From Planctomycetota bacterium (lineage in GTDB: Bacteria > Planctomycetota > Phycisphaerae > Phycisphaerales > SM1A02): DNA of 64,000 nucleotides. Position 1 is the stretch's first letter; each line of letters begins with the position of its first letter. This document shows positions 29,802 to 38,990 of the stretch, piece after piece. The stretch is taken from the NCBI GenBank assembly GCA_003671075.1, contig QWPT01000010.1, forward strand, positions 1-64,000, written 5' to 3'. A model generated the notes under the pieces. That model had not been told where the DNA came from, ran no database searches, and worked only from the letters and a program-made list of their open reading frames with translations. Both the position numbers and the translations under genes were made by a program.

Positions 29802-30386
29802 ATGAGATGGGCCATCTACATCCTCGCAGTGCTCGTTGCCGTCGCCATTGACTCCAGCCTCGGCGGGGTCCTCAAGATCGGCGACGCCCAACCGCGCTTC
29901 CTCGCCTGCGTGGTGGTTTACGCGATTCTGTCCGCGCCCAGGGCGTACGCGGTGCGCATCGCCATGTTGGCAGGACTTCTCGCCGACCTACTGTCGCCCA
30001 CGATTCGCCCCGACGATTCGCAGTTGGTGGTGATCGGCCCGTGGACGCTCGGTTTCGCGCTCGGCGCGCTCGCGGTTCTGCCTTTGCGCTCGCTGCTTTA
30101 CCACCGAAATCCAATCTCCAGCGGCTTCGCCACCTTCGTCTTCTCGCTGTTGGCCGCCATCGTCTTTGTTGCGGTGTGGGTGCTGCGCATCAATCTTCTC
30201 TCCGACGAAAGTCCGTCATGGTGGCCGGGCACGGGCGCCTCTGAGGTTTGGCACCAATCGAAGGTCGCGATCGCCAACGGCGTGGTCGCGATTCCGACGG
30301 TCTGGCTTCTCGATCGAAGCCGCGGCATCTGGGGTTTCTCAACAGCGAAGCGACTGGTGCACGGCGCGGCGCGCGAGACCGTCTAA
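29802..30386 (+). CDS. mreD: Rod shape-determining protein MreD
   Basis: 194-residue membrane protein with about five hydrophobic segments (start MRWAIYILAVLVAVAIDSSL; others around ARAYAVRIAMLAGLLADL, GFALGALAVLPL and FVFSLLAAIVFVAVWVL). Size and position directly after mreC identify it; sequence conservation of MreD is generally low. No pbp2 or rodA follows. Confidence 0.85.
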   Translation: MRWAIYILAVLVAVAIDSSLGGVLKIGDAQPRFLACVVVYAILSAPRAYAVRIAMLAGLLADLLSPTIRPDDSQLVVIGPWTLGFALGALAVLPLRSLLYHRNPISSGFATFVFSLLAAIVFVAVWVLRINLLSDESPSWWPGTGASEVWHQSKVAIANGVVAIPTVWLLDRSRGIWGFSTAKRLVHGAARETV

Positions 30387-30426
30387 CGGGCGAGCATGTC
30401 CGCCTCGCCGTCGGAATCATGGCCCG

Positions 30427-30454
30427 TTGAGCGAATGGGGTCACGCGCTACAGT
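30427..30454 (+). promoter_or_regulatory. Promoter of GlmU-like/polA operon
   Basis: TTGAGC (30427-30432), 16 bp, TACAGT (30449-30454), then gcgtcg directly before the ATG at 30461. A leaderless transcript is expected. Confidence 0.5.
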
Positions 30455-30460
30455 GCGTCG

Positions 30461-31744
30461 ATGAGCGCAAGCGCCTCGAGTTCTCCGTCGATTTCCCCGC
30501 CGATTTCCAAGCATGACGCACGCCCGTTGATCGTCTTCGATGATGGCAAGGGCACCTTTGGTCCCCTGACCGATTTGCGCGCGGCCTTTGAGTTGCGCGC
30601 GGGCGTGGGCACCATGCTCGAGCGCATCGAGGCCGCGGTCGGACGCAAGGCTTCCGCGCTCATCGTCAACCCGAACATGGCCGTGGTGGTCGGCGAATCG
30701 ACAGCACGCATGACGAATGCGTTGCCCGACGGCGAGGAGTTTCTCGTAGTCAACGGCCGACTCCTGAGCGTTGATCATGCGTTCGCCGCTCGAGGAGAAG
30801 TCGTTGTGGATGCCGAGGGCACGCTGGTTTGTTCCTCATTGGCGCGCGCGGCGGTGCTCAACCTTGACTGCACCGCACTGCCTGCGCCAAAGACGGTGCA
30901 CGCGCAATTGGCCAAGGCTCCGTGGGATATCACGAGCCGCATCGGAACCTCGCTCGACGAGGACTTGCGCATGGCTGATCCCGCCGGGCCGCTCGGCGCA
31001 TCGGTCAACCGACAACTTCGTCCCGATGAAGGCCAGTCCTTCGGAACCCATGCGATTCGCATCGATCCAAGCGCATCCATCGGCCCGCTTTGCGTCATCG
31101 ATGCATCCAAAGGTCCCGTGATCATCGGCGCCAATGTTGTCCTTCGCCCGCTTTGCGTGGTCGTTGGACCATGCGCCGTGCTCGAAGGTTCCACCGTTTC
31201 CGAGCGCGCGCTGCTGAAAGGTTCGACCGTCATCGGCCCGCATTGCCGAGCGGGCGGCGAGATCGGCGGCACCATCTTCCAGTCTTACTCGAACAAATCG
31301 CACGACGGACATCTCGGCGACAGCTTCGTCGGCGAGTGGGTCAACATCGGCGCGGGCACCGACAACTCGAATCTTCTCAACACCTATGGCGAGATCATCG
31401 TTCGCCTCGAAGCAGACAGCGGACTTCTGCGCACTGGCCGGCAGTTCTGGGGCTCGATCCTCGGCGACCATGCAAAGCTCGCCATCGGCACGCGGCTGAT
31501 GACGGGAACGACCGTCGGTACTGGCGCCATGATCGCCCAATCGCGTCCGCCCGCGGCGCTGGTTGCGCGCTTCAGCTGGCTCGTTGATGGCGGCGATGCC
31601 AGCAGAAATGAAGCGCCGAAGAGTTTCCGCTTCGACAAGTTCATCGAAACTGCGCGCGCCATGATGTCGCGTCGCGGCAAGTCCCCATCGGCGGCGGTTC
31701 AGGAAAGACTGCGCACGCTGCACGCCAAGGCGACGGGGGTTTGA
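30461..31744 (+). CDS. GlmU-like putative sugar nucleotidyltransferase with left-handed beta-helix
   Basis: 427 residues. A degenerate nucleotidyltransferase-like N-terminal half (LIVFDDGKGTFGPLTDLRAAFELRAG) precedes a hexapeptide-repeat beta-helix (about 200-370: IGPLCVIDASKGPVIIGANVVLRPLCVVVGPCAVLEG). The N-terminal half lacks the LAAGxGTRM signature of true GlmU, so pyrophosphorylase activity is uncertain. The helical half, with NKSHDGHLGDSFVGEWVNIGAG, is typical of bifunctional GlmU relatives found beside true GlmU in Bacteroidetes and planctomycetes. Likely role: envelope sugar nucleotide metabolism. Its stop codon directly abuts polA. Confidence 0.8.
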   Translation: MSASASSSPSISPPISKHDARPLIVFDDGKGTFGPLTDLRAAFELRAGVGTMLERIEAAVGRKASALIVNPNMAVVVGESTARMTNALPDGEEFLVVNGRLLSVDHAFAARGEVVVDAEGTLVCSSLARAAVLNLDCTALPAPKTVHAQLAKAPWDITSRIGTSLDEDLRMADPAGPLGASVNRQLRPDEGQSFGTHAIRIDPSASIGPLCVIDASKGPVIIGANVVLRPLCVVVGPCAVLEGSTVSERALLKGSTVIGPHCRAGGEIGGTIFQSYSNKSHDGHLGDSFVGEWVNIGAGTDNSNLLNTYGEIIVRLEADSGLLRTGRQFWGSILGDHAKLAIGTRLMTGTTVGTGAMIAQSRPPAALVARFSWLVDGGDASRNEAPKSFRFDKFIETARAMMSRRGKSPSAAVQERLRTLHAKATGV

Positions 31745-34687
31745 ATGGCTGAGGTTGGCATCCACAGCGCGATCATCGACGGCCACGCCCAGTTTTTTCG
31801 CGCCTACTACGCGATTCGCGGCGGACTCTCGAGCCCAGTCACCGGCGAGCCGACCAACTTGGTGTTCGGTTTCATCGCGACGCTTTTCTCCTACATTCGT
31901 AGTGAAAAGCCAACGGAGCTCATCGTCGTTATCGACGCCGCCGGCGACACCGAGACATTTCGTTCGCAGCTGTATCCCCAGTACAAGGCGCACCGCGACC
32001 CCGCGCCCGCCGACTTTCATCCGCAGGTCGAGCGTTGCCTTGAGGCGCTGGCGCTGATGGGGATTCCAGTGCTTGGCATCGGCGCAGTCGAGGCCGATGA
32101 TGTCATCGGCACACTCGTGCACCGCATGCGCGCGGCCAAGGCGGACACGCGGATTCGCATGGTGAGCCGCGATAAGGATCTTGGTCAGCTCGTCGACGCG
32201 CACACCACACTGTTCGATCCGCATCGAAATGCCGATCTCGGTCTCGAGCAACTCTTCGATTCCAAAGGCGTGCGTCCTGATCAGGTGATCGATCTGCTTA
32301 CGCTCATGGGCGACAGCGCCGACAATGTTCCTGGTGTCCCGGGCATTGGTCCCAAGACCGCCGCTGCACTCCTCGCTGAGTACGGCTCGATCGAGGGCAT
32401 CTATGAAAACATCGATAAAATCAAGGGAAAAAAGGGCGAATCGCTGGCTGCCAGCCGTGAACTCGTCGCGCTTTCCCGCAAGCTGGTCACGCTGAAATGC
32501 GATTGCGATTTCATCTTCGATCCAGCCAGCGCGCGCTTTGATCCGACGCGCTGCGACCTTCCAAAGCTGCTCGAGTTTCTGCGCGTTCTCGGATTCAACC
32601 GCTTGCGCTCAGAAGCGCAGGACATATTCGACAAGGACGGTCGTCCTGCGCCCGAGGCCGACAAAGTGCCAGTCGTAGGCGCAAAGCGAAGTGGTTCACG
32701 CGCGCGCGATGAAGGTCTGTCGCTCTTCTCATCGGATCCGACCGCCACCACGCCTCCACCGGCGATTGTCACCGGCCGCCACGAAGCCGCCAGCTTTGGA
32801 ACGCTGTTCGATGGAGTCGCCGCCGCCGACACGCCGCCGACATCCGCGCGGCCGATGAAGGTGGTGGTTGTGCGTTGCGTCAGCGAGCTGAAGTCGCTTG
32901 TTGCCCGCATCCGCGCTCACGGCCGTTGCGCGATGGATACCGAGACCGACTCGCTCATTCTTCCAGTCGCCAGATTGGTGGGATTCTCATTTGCGCTCGA
33001 GGAAGGCGAGGGTTTCTATGTTCCCGTCCGTTCTCCCGAACCCAGCACCCACCTTGGTATTGACGATGCGCTCAACGAGCTGAAGCCTCTGTTCGAGGAT
33101 CCTTCGGTTGCGATGGTCGGGCACAATCTCAAGTACGACTGCGCTGTCTTGGCCAATCACGGGGTTCAACTGCGCGCCATTGCCGGCGATTCGATGATCG
33201 CAAGTTGGCTGGTCGATCCAACGCGGCCTTCGCACGGGATGGACGCGGCGAGCGAGCATGTCCTGGGAATCCGGCCGATTCCCATCGAGTCAGTGATCGG
33301 CGCGCGCGGCCTCAGCCAGCGCCGTTTCGATGAAGCGCCGCTTTCCCTCGCTGCCCCATACGCCGCCGAAGATGCTGAGATCACGCTCGCGCTTGCCAAC
33401 AGGCTCGAGTCCACCATCCGCACGCGCGGGCAATGGAATGTCTACAGCGAGATCGAGATTCCGCTGGTACCCGTGCTTTCTCGCATGGAGCGCGCGGGCA
33501 TCCGCATTGATCGCGATGAGTTGGCGATGCAAAGACGCGGCCTCGAAGTTCGACTGGCGAAATTGCGGCAGGAGATTGCCAGTGCGGCGCCGTGGCCGTT
33601 CAATCCCGATAGCCCCAAGCAACTTTCGCAGTTGTTGTTCAATGCGCCCGATGCGCAACCGCCCGGCCTCGGGCTACGGGTGATCAAACGAACGACCACA
33701 GGCGCGAGCACCGACAGCGAAGTTCTCGAGAAACTTGCCGAAGATCCAAACTGCCACTCGCAACTTCCCGAGCAGATTCTCGAGTATCGCCAGTTCGCCA
33801 AACTCGTCGGCACCTACCTCAAGGCGCTCGACGCAGCCGTGCTTCCCGAGACCGGTCGCATCCATTGTTCGTTCCACCAGACGGGCACGGCGACGGGGCG
33901 ACTTTCATCGAGCGAGCCGAACCTGCAGAACATCCCGATTCGCACCGAGGTTGGCGCGGCCATTCGTCGCGCGTTCATTGCCGATGAGGGAATGACCTTT
34001 GTGAGCGCCGATTACTCGCAAATCGAGTTGCGCTTTCTGGCGCATTTCTCGCAGGATCCAGGCCTTTGCGATGCCTTCGCCCGCGGCGAGGACATTCACC
34101 GCGCCGTTGCCGCGCAGGTCTTCGCCGTTGCTCCCGATGCCGTAACCGATGTCCAGCGCTCAGCCGCCAAGATGGTGAACTTCGGAATCGTCTACGGCAT
34201 CACCGCCAATGGTCTCGCCCGTCGACTCGGATCGGGCTATACCATCGGGCGCGCGAAAGAGATCATGGAAAGCTATCGCGCCCGTTTCCGAGGAATCGAT
34301 GCGTTTCTGCGGGAAAGCGTGGAAGATGCCAAGCGCACTGGCCACGCGTCCACCATCACCGGCCGCTGGCGACCTATTCCGCAGATGCATTCGCGCAACC
34401 CTGCGGAGCGGGCGTTTGGCGAACGCGTCGCCGTCAACACGGTGGTGCAGGGCTCCGCAGCCGACCTCATCAAGATCGCGATGATTCGATTGGACCAGCG
34501 GCTCCACGCGCGATTTCCACGCGCGCGGCTCTTGCTGCAGATTCACGATGAACTCTTGGTGGAAACGCCGACGGCCGATGCGGAGGAAGTGCGCACGCTC
34601 CTCTCGGAGACGATGCGCGGCGCTATGGAACTGCGCGTTCCGCTTGAAGTCTCGTCAGCGACGGGACAGCGTTGGTCGGACATCTGA
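31745..34687 (+). CDS. polA: DNA polymerase I
   Basis: Repair and Okazaki-fragment polymerase, 980 residues. The 5'-3' exonuclease domain has GDSADNVPGVPGIGPKTA (helix-hairpin-helix). The 3'-5' exonuclease is intact: DTET (about 397), GHNLKYDCAVL, YAAEDAEITL. Polymerase motifs: A SADYSQIELR (about 755), B KMVNFGIVYGITANGL (about 810), C LQIHDELLVE (about 932). A Pro/Arg/Thr-rich linker (about 300-370) joins the first two domains. The ATG immediately follows the upstream TGA, so translation is likely coupled. Confidence 0.98.
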   Translation: MAEVGIHSAIIDGHAQFFRAYYAIRGGLSSPVTGEPTNLVFGFIATLFSYIRSEKPTELIVVIDAAGDTETFRSQLYPQYKAHRDPAPADFHPQVERCLEALALMGIPVLGIGAVEADDVIGTLVHRMRAAKADTRIRMVSRDKDLGQLVDAHTTLFDPHRNADLGLEQLFDSKGVRPDQVIDLLTLMGDSADNVPGVPGIGPKTAAALLAEYGSIEGIYENIDKIKGKKGESLAASRELVALSRKLVTLKCDCDFIFDPASARFDPTRCDLPKLLEFLRVLGFNRLRSEAQDIFDKDGRPAPEADKVPVVGAKRSGSRARDEGLSLFSSDPTATTPPPAIVTGRHEAASFGTLFDGVAAADTPPTSARPMKVVVVRCVSELKSLVARIRAHGRCAMDTETDSLILPVARLVGFSFALEEGEGFYVPVRSPEPSTHLGIDDALNELKPLFEDPSVAMVGHNLKYDCAVLANHGVQLRAIAGDSMIASWLVDPTRPSHGMDAASEHVLGIRPIPIESVIGARGLSQRRFDEAPLSLAAPYAAEDAEITLALANRLESTIRTRGQWNVYSEIEIPLVPVLSRMERAGIRIDRDELAMQRRGLEVRLAKLRQEIASAAPWPFNPDSPKQLSQLLFNAPDAQPPGLGLRVIKRTTTGASTDSEVLEKLAEDPNCHSQLPEQILEYRQFAKLVGTYLKALDAAVLPETGRIHCSFHQTGTATGRLSSSEPNLQNIPIRTEVGAAIRRAFIADEGMTFVSADYSQIELRFLAHFSQDPGLCDAFARGEDIHRAVAAQVFAVAPDAVTDVQRSAAKMVNFGIVYGITANGLARRLGSGYTIGRAKEIMESYRARFRGIDAFLRESVEDAKRTGHASTITGRWRPIPQMHSRNPAERAFGERVAVNTVVQGSAADLIKIAMIRLDQRLHARFPRARLLLQIHDELLVETPTADAEEVRTLLSETMRGAMELRVPLEVSSATGQRWSDI

Positions 34688-34749
34688 CGATCGAGCTCCG
34701 ACCGAGAGAGCCCCTTGAAATCAAGGCGGTTTGGCTCGACTTCGGCCGC

Positions 34750-34777
34750 TTGACACCCGAAGAACCTTTGCTATTCT
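34750..34777 (+). promoter_or_regulatory. tRNA-Asp promoter
   Basis: TTGACA (34750-34755), 16 bp, TATTCT (34772-34777), about 33 nt before the tRNA 5' end. Confidence 0.6.
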
Positions 34778-34810
34778 TTGTATCCCTCGTCGGCAACGAC
34801 GCGGGTGTTT

Positions 34811-34884
34811 GGGGTGGTAGCTCAATTGGTTAGAGTACCGGCTTGTCACGCCGGTGGTTGCGGGTTCGATTCCCGTCCGCCTCG
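34811..34884 (+). tRNA. tRNA-Asp (anticodon GUC)
   Basis: Acceptor GGGGTGG pairs with CCGCCTC (two G-U pairs). D-arm AGCTCAATTGGTTAGAGT, anticodon stem CCGGC/GCCGG with loop TTGTCAC, T-arm GCGGG TTCGATT CCCGT. CCA is not encoded. Followed by a terminator hairpin. Confidence 0.96.
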
Positions 34885-34903
34885 TTGAAAGATTTGCAGA
34901 AAA

Positions 34904-34945
34904 AACACGCAGCCCTCGATTTCATCGAGGGCCGCGCTGTTTTTA
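34904..34945 (+). terminator. Terminator of tRNA-Asp (possibly bidirectional)
   Basis: Nine-bp stem gccctcgat/atcgagggc with loop ttc, flanked by an A-run on the left and ctgttttta on the right. The flanking A and T tracts would let it work for the converging AhpC/TSA-type gene as well. Confidence 0.75.
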
Positions 34946-34963
34946 GGCCCATGCGCTTCGTGG

Positions 34964-35515
34964 TCAGGCGCGCCATTTGATGCTGCATCCAACCGATGGT
35001 CGTTGGTCGGGGTTGACCCCGCGACCTTCGAGAACGGCGTCGAGCGCCGCTCGGAGATCCTTCCCCGTCACCGGGATCTCGGACTTTGGACGGCTGTCGT
35101 CGAGTTGCCCGCGATAGACCAGCCGATGGGACGAGTCGAACAAAAAGATGTCGGGCGTGCACTGCGCGTCGAAGGCGCGGGCGACGGCCTGGGACTCGTC
35201 GAAGAGGTAGGGGAAGCAGTAGCCCGCATCGCAGGCCTCGGCGATCATCTTGGTCGGACCGTCGGCCGGAAACGCGCGCTCATCGTTCGAAGAAATGGCC
35301 GCAATTGCCAATCCCCTCGGCATGTAGGCTCGACCAATCGCCGCGACTTCATGGCGGAGATGCTTCACAAACGGGCAGTGATTGCAAAGAAACAACACCA
35401 GAAGCGGTCGATCGCGCGCGTCGCGGTTGGACATGCGCAGTCCACGCGGATCAGGCAGGTCAAAGTCGGGACAATCGGTCCCGAGTGGAATCATGGAACT
35501 TTGGAGTGGAGGCAT
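34964..35515 (-). CDS. AhpC/TSA-type thioredoxin-fold protein
   Basis: 183 residues, cytoplasmic (no signal). The thioredoxin-like fold carries CNHCPFVKHL (CxxC near residues 44-47) and IAAISSNDE, the signature of a common redoxin family annotated as thioredoxin-family protein. Probably reduces a protein or peroxide; substrate unknown. The ATG at 35515 is 8 nt from a TAACAT box; a second ATG (MIPLG) eight codons in is possible. Divergent from the zinc-ribbon gene. Confidence 0.85.
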   Translation of the reverse strand: MPPLQSSMIPLGTDCPDFDLPDPRGLRMSNRDARDRPLLVLFLCNHCPFVKHLRHEVAAIGRAYMPRGLAIAAISSNDERAFPADGPTKMIAEACDAGYCFPYLFDESQAVARAFDAQCTPDIFLFDSSHRLVYRGQLDDSRPKSEIPVTGKDLRAALDAVLEGRGVNPDQRPSVGCSIKWRA

Positions 35516-35523
35516 GGGGCGCT

Positions 35524-35529
35524 ATGTTA
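35524..35529 (-). promoter_or_regulatory. -10 box of AhpC/TSA-type gene
   Basis: Minus strand TAACAT, 8 nt before the ATG at 35515; no Shine-Dalgarno. The same bases form TATGTT on the plus strand (35523-35528) for the divergent gene. Confidence 0.35.
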
Positions 35530-35544
35530 CGGGTGGAGTTCACC

Positions 35545-35895
35545 GTGGCGCGACGCCGACCTGCTGATGACAGTTTCAAGCCTGACGATTTTGACTCGTC
35601 CGACGACGACTCCTTCGAGTCGTCGGAGTCGGAGGATGCGGGCGACGATCACGACGCGAACGACGACGAACACGGCTCGTCGCGTTTGGCTTACTGTCCT
35701 GAGTGCGCGGCGAAGATCTATCACGCCGCCGACATTTGCCCAAAGTGCTTCGCTTGGATCGATGGCGATACTTCGCGACACGGACCGCGCTTCCGACGCA
35801 ACGCCCAGTTTCTGAAAGCCGTCGTCGTCTGGGCGCTCATCGCTGCGCTCTTAATCAGCGCAGGCATCCTCGGCGTGCTGTCGATTTTCGGATGA
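35545..35895 (+). CDS. Zinc-ribbon membrane protein
   Basis: 116 residues. An acidic Ser/Asp-rich N-terminus (about 10-45), a zinc ribbon YCPECAAKIYHAADICPKCF (two CxxC pairs) and one C-terminal membrane helix (about 92-113). Such tail-anchored zinc ribbons are common and mostly uncharacterised. I chose the GTG at 35545 because GGTGGAG lies 6 nt upstream; an ATG at 35524 is an alternative. Confidence 0.7.
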   Translation: MARRRPADDSFKPDDFDSSDDDSFESSESEDAGDDHDANDDEHGSSRLAYCPECAAKIYHAADICPKCFAWIDGDTSRHGPRFRRNAQFLKAVVVWALIAALLISAGILGVLSIFG

Positions 35896-35905
35896 CGATC
35901 CAGCC

Positions 35906-36622
35906 TCAGGCGACTTCGCCTTTGGCAGCGCGCCATGAAAAGAGATCGCGCGTTGAGGCCGAGTTTCCGCTGCCGATCCCGTCGCTCCCTCGGTTGCCAA
36001 CGTTCATCGGCTTGGTTTCGATGTCCATGCGAGCGTGGCGCGACTTTGGCATCCGCGCAGGCTGCTCGATGGTCTCGAACTCCGCCACGCGCTTCAGGTT
36101 CGTACCGTCGGCGGTCACCATGGCGCGCAGCTTTACGATCGCCCGGTGCTTCCAGTTGTTGATCGTCGTGACCGAAACGCCGAGCGCCTCGGCCGCGTGT
36201 TGGTAACTCTTTCCTTCGCAGACGATCAGGCGGATGGCGTCCTGCTCATCCTTCCCGAGCAAGCCCAGCGCGGTTTCGAGGATGTCCGCCCCGATGTCGC
36301 TCTCCGCTGCCTCTCGGCGAGCGCCTGGCGTGTAGACATCGAGGGTCTCGTCGGCATGCGACCGCTCTTCAAGGAGCTCACGGAGCCTTGCTGCTCGGGC
36401 GTAGCGCCGACGGAGCAGGTTGTGAGCGATTTTCAGCAGATAGCTGATGGAGATCGTCAGTCGCTCGAGGTCCGGGTGCTGGAGCAACCGAAGAAAGACC
36501 TCTTGAGCCAAGTCCTCGGCGACATCAGGAGTCGTGGACTTGCGAAGGAACGCATAGACCCGCTCGTAGTACAGGTCGAACAGATCAAGGACGAGTGTTG
36601 CGCGTTGTGTGGTTGCGGCCAT
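35906..36622 (-). CDS. ECF-type RNA polymerase sigma factor
   Basis: 238 residues. Sigma region 2 is recognised by FDLYYERVYAFLRKSTTPDVAEDLAQEVFLRLL; region 4 by GKDEQDAIRLIVCEGKSYQHAAEALGVSVTTINNWKHRAIVKL. A tail of about 55 polar residues follows region 4, beyond the usual ECF length; its role is unknown. The ATG at 36622 has AGGAG 7 nt upstream; a longer in-frame reading to 36787 has no support. No anti-sigma gene is adjacent. Divergent from the response regulator, 254 bp apart. Confidence 0.88.
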   Translation of the reverse strand: MAATTQRATLVLDLFDLYYERVYAFLRKSTTPDVAEDLAQEVFLRLLQHPDLERLTISISYLLKIAHNLLRRRYARAARLRELLEERSHADETLDVYTPGARREAAESDIGADILETALGLLGKDEQDAIRLIVCEGKSYQHAAEALGVSVTTINNWKHRAIVKLRAMVTADGTNLKRVAEFETIEQPARMPKSRHARMDIETKPMNVGNRGSDGIGSGNSASTRDLFSWRAAKGEVA

Positions 36623-36876
36623 TTGCAGTCTCCTGACAAATCGTATTGCGGCGCCTCTGAATGAAACATGCTGTACTTGGCTCAACAACTCACCAGCGAA
36701 ACAGCGCACAAGCAAACTCTCTGCAAAACGAAGATATGCCGTTGCGGGAACCGTTCCAGTGGGCAAATCCCCCAAAGCCGCCAACAACCCGCATCAGGCT
36801 GCGCCCAACCACCTGATTGAACCGAAAGCAATGCGTAGAATCCTCCACCCAAAAACGACGAGGCTCAGGTTCATTT

Positions 36877-37590
36877 ATGACCAAAATGATGTTGTCAAAC
36901 CCTATGTTTTCTGCTGCAATCGCCGACATGGCTGCACTGAAGACAATCTCCGTTCTGCTTGTTGATGACCATGCGCTTATTCGCGCCGCGTTGGTGACGG
37001 TGCTCAATGCAACCGATGACCTTCGCGTGGTAGCTGAAGCTTCGAATGGGGCAGATGCCGTAGAGCTTGCTCACAAGCTCAGTCCCACCGTCGTCGTGCT
37101 CGATGTCGAGATGCCCGGCGTCGACGCGTTCCACGCCGCTACTCACATCCTCCAACTGCGACCAAGCACCGCGATCATGTTCCTCACTGGTCACGCTCAC
37201 GATCGCGCCATCGAGCAGGCGATCAAAGTCGGAGCGCTTGGCTTCGTGTTGAAGGGCGATGATCCGAGTGCGATTCCAACCGCGATCCGCACCATTGCGC
37301 GCGGCGAACAATATTTCTCTCCGACCATCGCGCTGCGCGTGCGTGGAACTGCGGCGGAAATTCGCAAGCGCAAGGTCACCGGCACCCGCGGCGGTTCGCT
37401 TTCCGAGCGTGAGGTCGAAGTGCTTCGCTATGTCGGCAAGGGCTTTGCCAAGAAGCAAATCGCAGACATGCTGGGGATTTCCGTCAAGACGGTCGACAAG
37501 CATGTGACCAGCGTGATGGAGAAGCTCGACATCCATGATCGTGTCGAGCTTGCGCTTTACGCGGTTCGTGAGAAGTTCATCTCGGCCTGA
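36877..37590 (+). CDS. NarL/FixJ-type response regulator
   Basis: 237 residues from the ATG at 36877. Receiver domain: VLLVDDHALIRAAL, phospho-acceptor Asp in VVLDVEMPG (about residue 76), conserved Lys in FVLKGDD. LuxR-type DNA-binding domain: LSEREVEVLRYVGKGFAKKQIADMLGISVKTVDKHV. No histidine kinase is nearby, so its partner is elsewhere. An alternative shorter start (MFSAAIADM or MAALK) is possible. Confidence 0.92.
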   Translation: MTKMMLSNPMFSAAIADMAALKTISVLLVDDHALIRAALVTVLNATDDLRVVAEASNGADAVELAHKLSPTVVVLDVEMPGVDAFHAATHILQLRPSTAIMFLTGHAHDRAIEQAIKVGALGFVLKGDDPSAIPTAIRTIARGEQYFSPTIALRVRGTAAEIRKRKVTGTRGGSLSEREVEVLRYVGKGFAKKQIADMLGISVKTVDKHVTSVMEKLDIHDRVELALYAVREKFISA

Positions 37591-37596
37591 CTTTCG

Positions 37597-38337
37597 ATGG
37601 ATCGTCGCGACGCACATGCTTCTCCGCGCATCGGTGCGGCGCTCGAAGTTGTTTCGCGCCTCGGCGACGAGGCACTGGTGTTCAAGCCCGCCGGACTTTC
37701 GAGCGAGCGTGGCGCGGGTGATCCTGGCGATTGCCTGGTGCGCCGCGCTGAGCAACAGTTTGGTTGGACGAAGTGTTGGCTGCCGCATCGCCTCGACCGA
37801 CCGACCCGCGGTCTACTGATGGTCGCGGGCTCGAAGGAGACGGCGGCGCGCCAAAGCGAGGAGATTCGCGCGGGTGCGTGGACCAAGTGGTATGTCGCGC
37901 GGATACTTGACGCCTCGGCCGCGATGGGAATCGTCGGAGAGCACCGCGCGTATCTCAAGCGCGTCGGCCGATTGGCGACGGTGGTTCGATCGGGCGGCGA
38001 TCCGTCGCGATTGACGATTCATTGCGTCGCGCCGGCGCTCGATGCGCCGCATCAAGCCCACGCGCTCATTCGCCTTGATACCGGTCGATTCCATCAGATT
38101 CGGATCATGCTGGCAAACCTCGGATTTCCGCTCGTTGGCGATGTCGAGTACGGCGCTTGGCCGACGAGGTCGCAATCAACCGAGTATCCCGACCTGGATC
38201 TCGAGGCGATTGCATTGCGCATTGTCCGCCCAGGCGAAACAATCGTGCATCGGTTGGCGCAACATCCTGCTCGACGGGGACTCGCGCCGCAGATTGACGC
38301 GGCGCTCGACAAGGTTCTGAGCGAAGAAGGCTGTTAG
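37597..38337 (+). CDS. RluA-family pseudouridine synthase
   Basis: 246 residues. Converts specific uridines in rRNA or tRNA to pseudouridine. Catalytic motif HRLDRPTRGLL with Asp; later HALIRLDTGRFHQIRIMLANLGFPLVGDVEYG is the second family signature. It lacks an S4 domain. It follows the response regulator by 6 bp and its last 4 bp overlap the opposing lipoprotein gene. Which RNA is modified cannot be told. Confidence 0.9.
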   Translation: MDRRDAHASPRIGAALEVVSRLGDEALVFKPAGLSSERGAGDPGDCLVRRAEQQFGWTKCWLPHRLDRPTRGLLMVAGSKETAARQSEEIRAGAWTKWYVARILDASAAMGIVGEHRAYLKRVGRLATVVRSGGDPSRLTIHCVAPALDAPHQAHALIRLDTGRFHQIRIMLANLGFPLVGDVEYGAWPTRSQSTEYPDLDLEAIALRIVRPGETIVHRLAQHPARRGLAPQIDAALDKVLSEEGC

Positions 38338-38990
38338 CGAAGCAGACTGAACGCGCCGAGCGCATCGTCGCGGCGAGGGGCCGACACCCACATGGAACGG
38401 CCGAGCGTGTTGGTCACGAGTTGCGAAACGCCGCGTCGCCATTTCGAGGCTTCGTCGTTGGATCGCTTTGCCGTCAAGCGGCCCGTGAGCCCAACCGGAC
38501 TGAGCAGGTCGTGAAATCCGGCGGTTTTAGCCAGAAGCGTCAGGGTTCCGCCGCGCAGGTCGAACTCGACCGAGTCGCCGCCGAGTTCTTCATCTGGTCT
38601 CGCGAACGCAGCACCGCCGTACAGACCGAGCTCTCCGCCAGAAATGATCACGATCCGCGTTACCACATTGGTCGCAGTGCTCACCAGTGGCGTGCGGCCA
38701 GGTTCGGGTTGCCAAATGATCTGCGCATGCAGGAAAATCGCCTCGGGCAGTGGGGTTTCCTTGCTGTGGGACGCGAGTGCTTCGAAGGTCACATCGGAGA
38801 ACCAGAAGCTGAATTCCGATTCGAGTTCGGTGTACGAGCCGACGGCAAAGTCCCGTTCAAGTACCAAAGGCTTGGAGCCAAGCGCGGTGAGCTCGATCCG
38901 TCCCATCGAGTTTTTCTGGGCGCAGCCTGTCAGCGGAACGAGCATGCCGATGGCGGCGATCGCCGCACCGATGCAGAAAGTTGCATTCAT
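38334..38990 (-). CDS. Hypothetical lipoprotein
   Basis: 218 residues. Signal peptide with lipobox LTGC (Cys23). The rest is beta-rich with no motif I recognise (for example VLERDFAVGSYTELESEFSFWFSD). Its ATG overlaps the stop codon of the upstream hydrolase-like gene (4 bp), so they are probably co-translated. Confidence 0.75.
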   Translation of the reverse strand: MNATFCIGAAIAAIGMLVPLTGCAQKNSMGRIELTALGSKPLVLERDFAVGSYTELESEFSFWFSDVTFEALASHSKETPLPEAIFLHAQIIWQPEPGRTPLVSTATNVVTRIVIISGGELGLYGGAAFARPDEELGGDSVEFDLRGGTLTLLAKTAGFHDLLSPVGLTGRLTAKRSNDEASKWRRGVSQLVTNTLGRSMWVSAPRRDDALGAFSLLR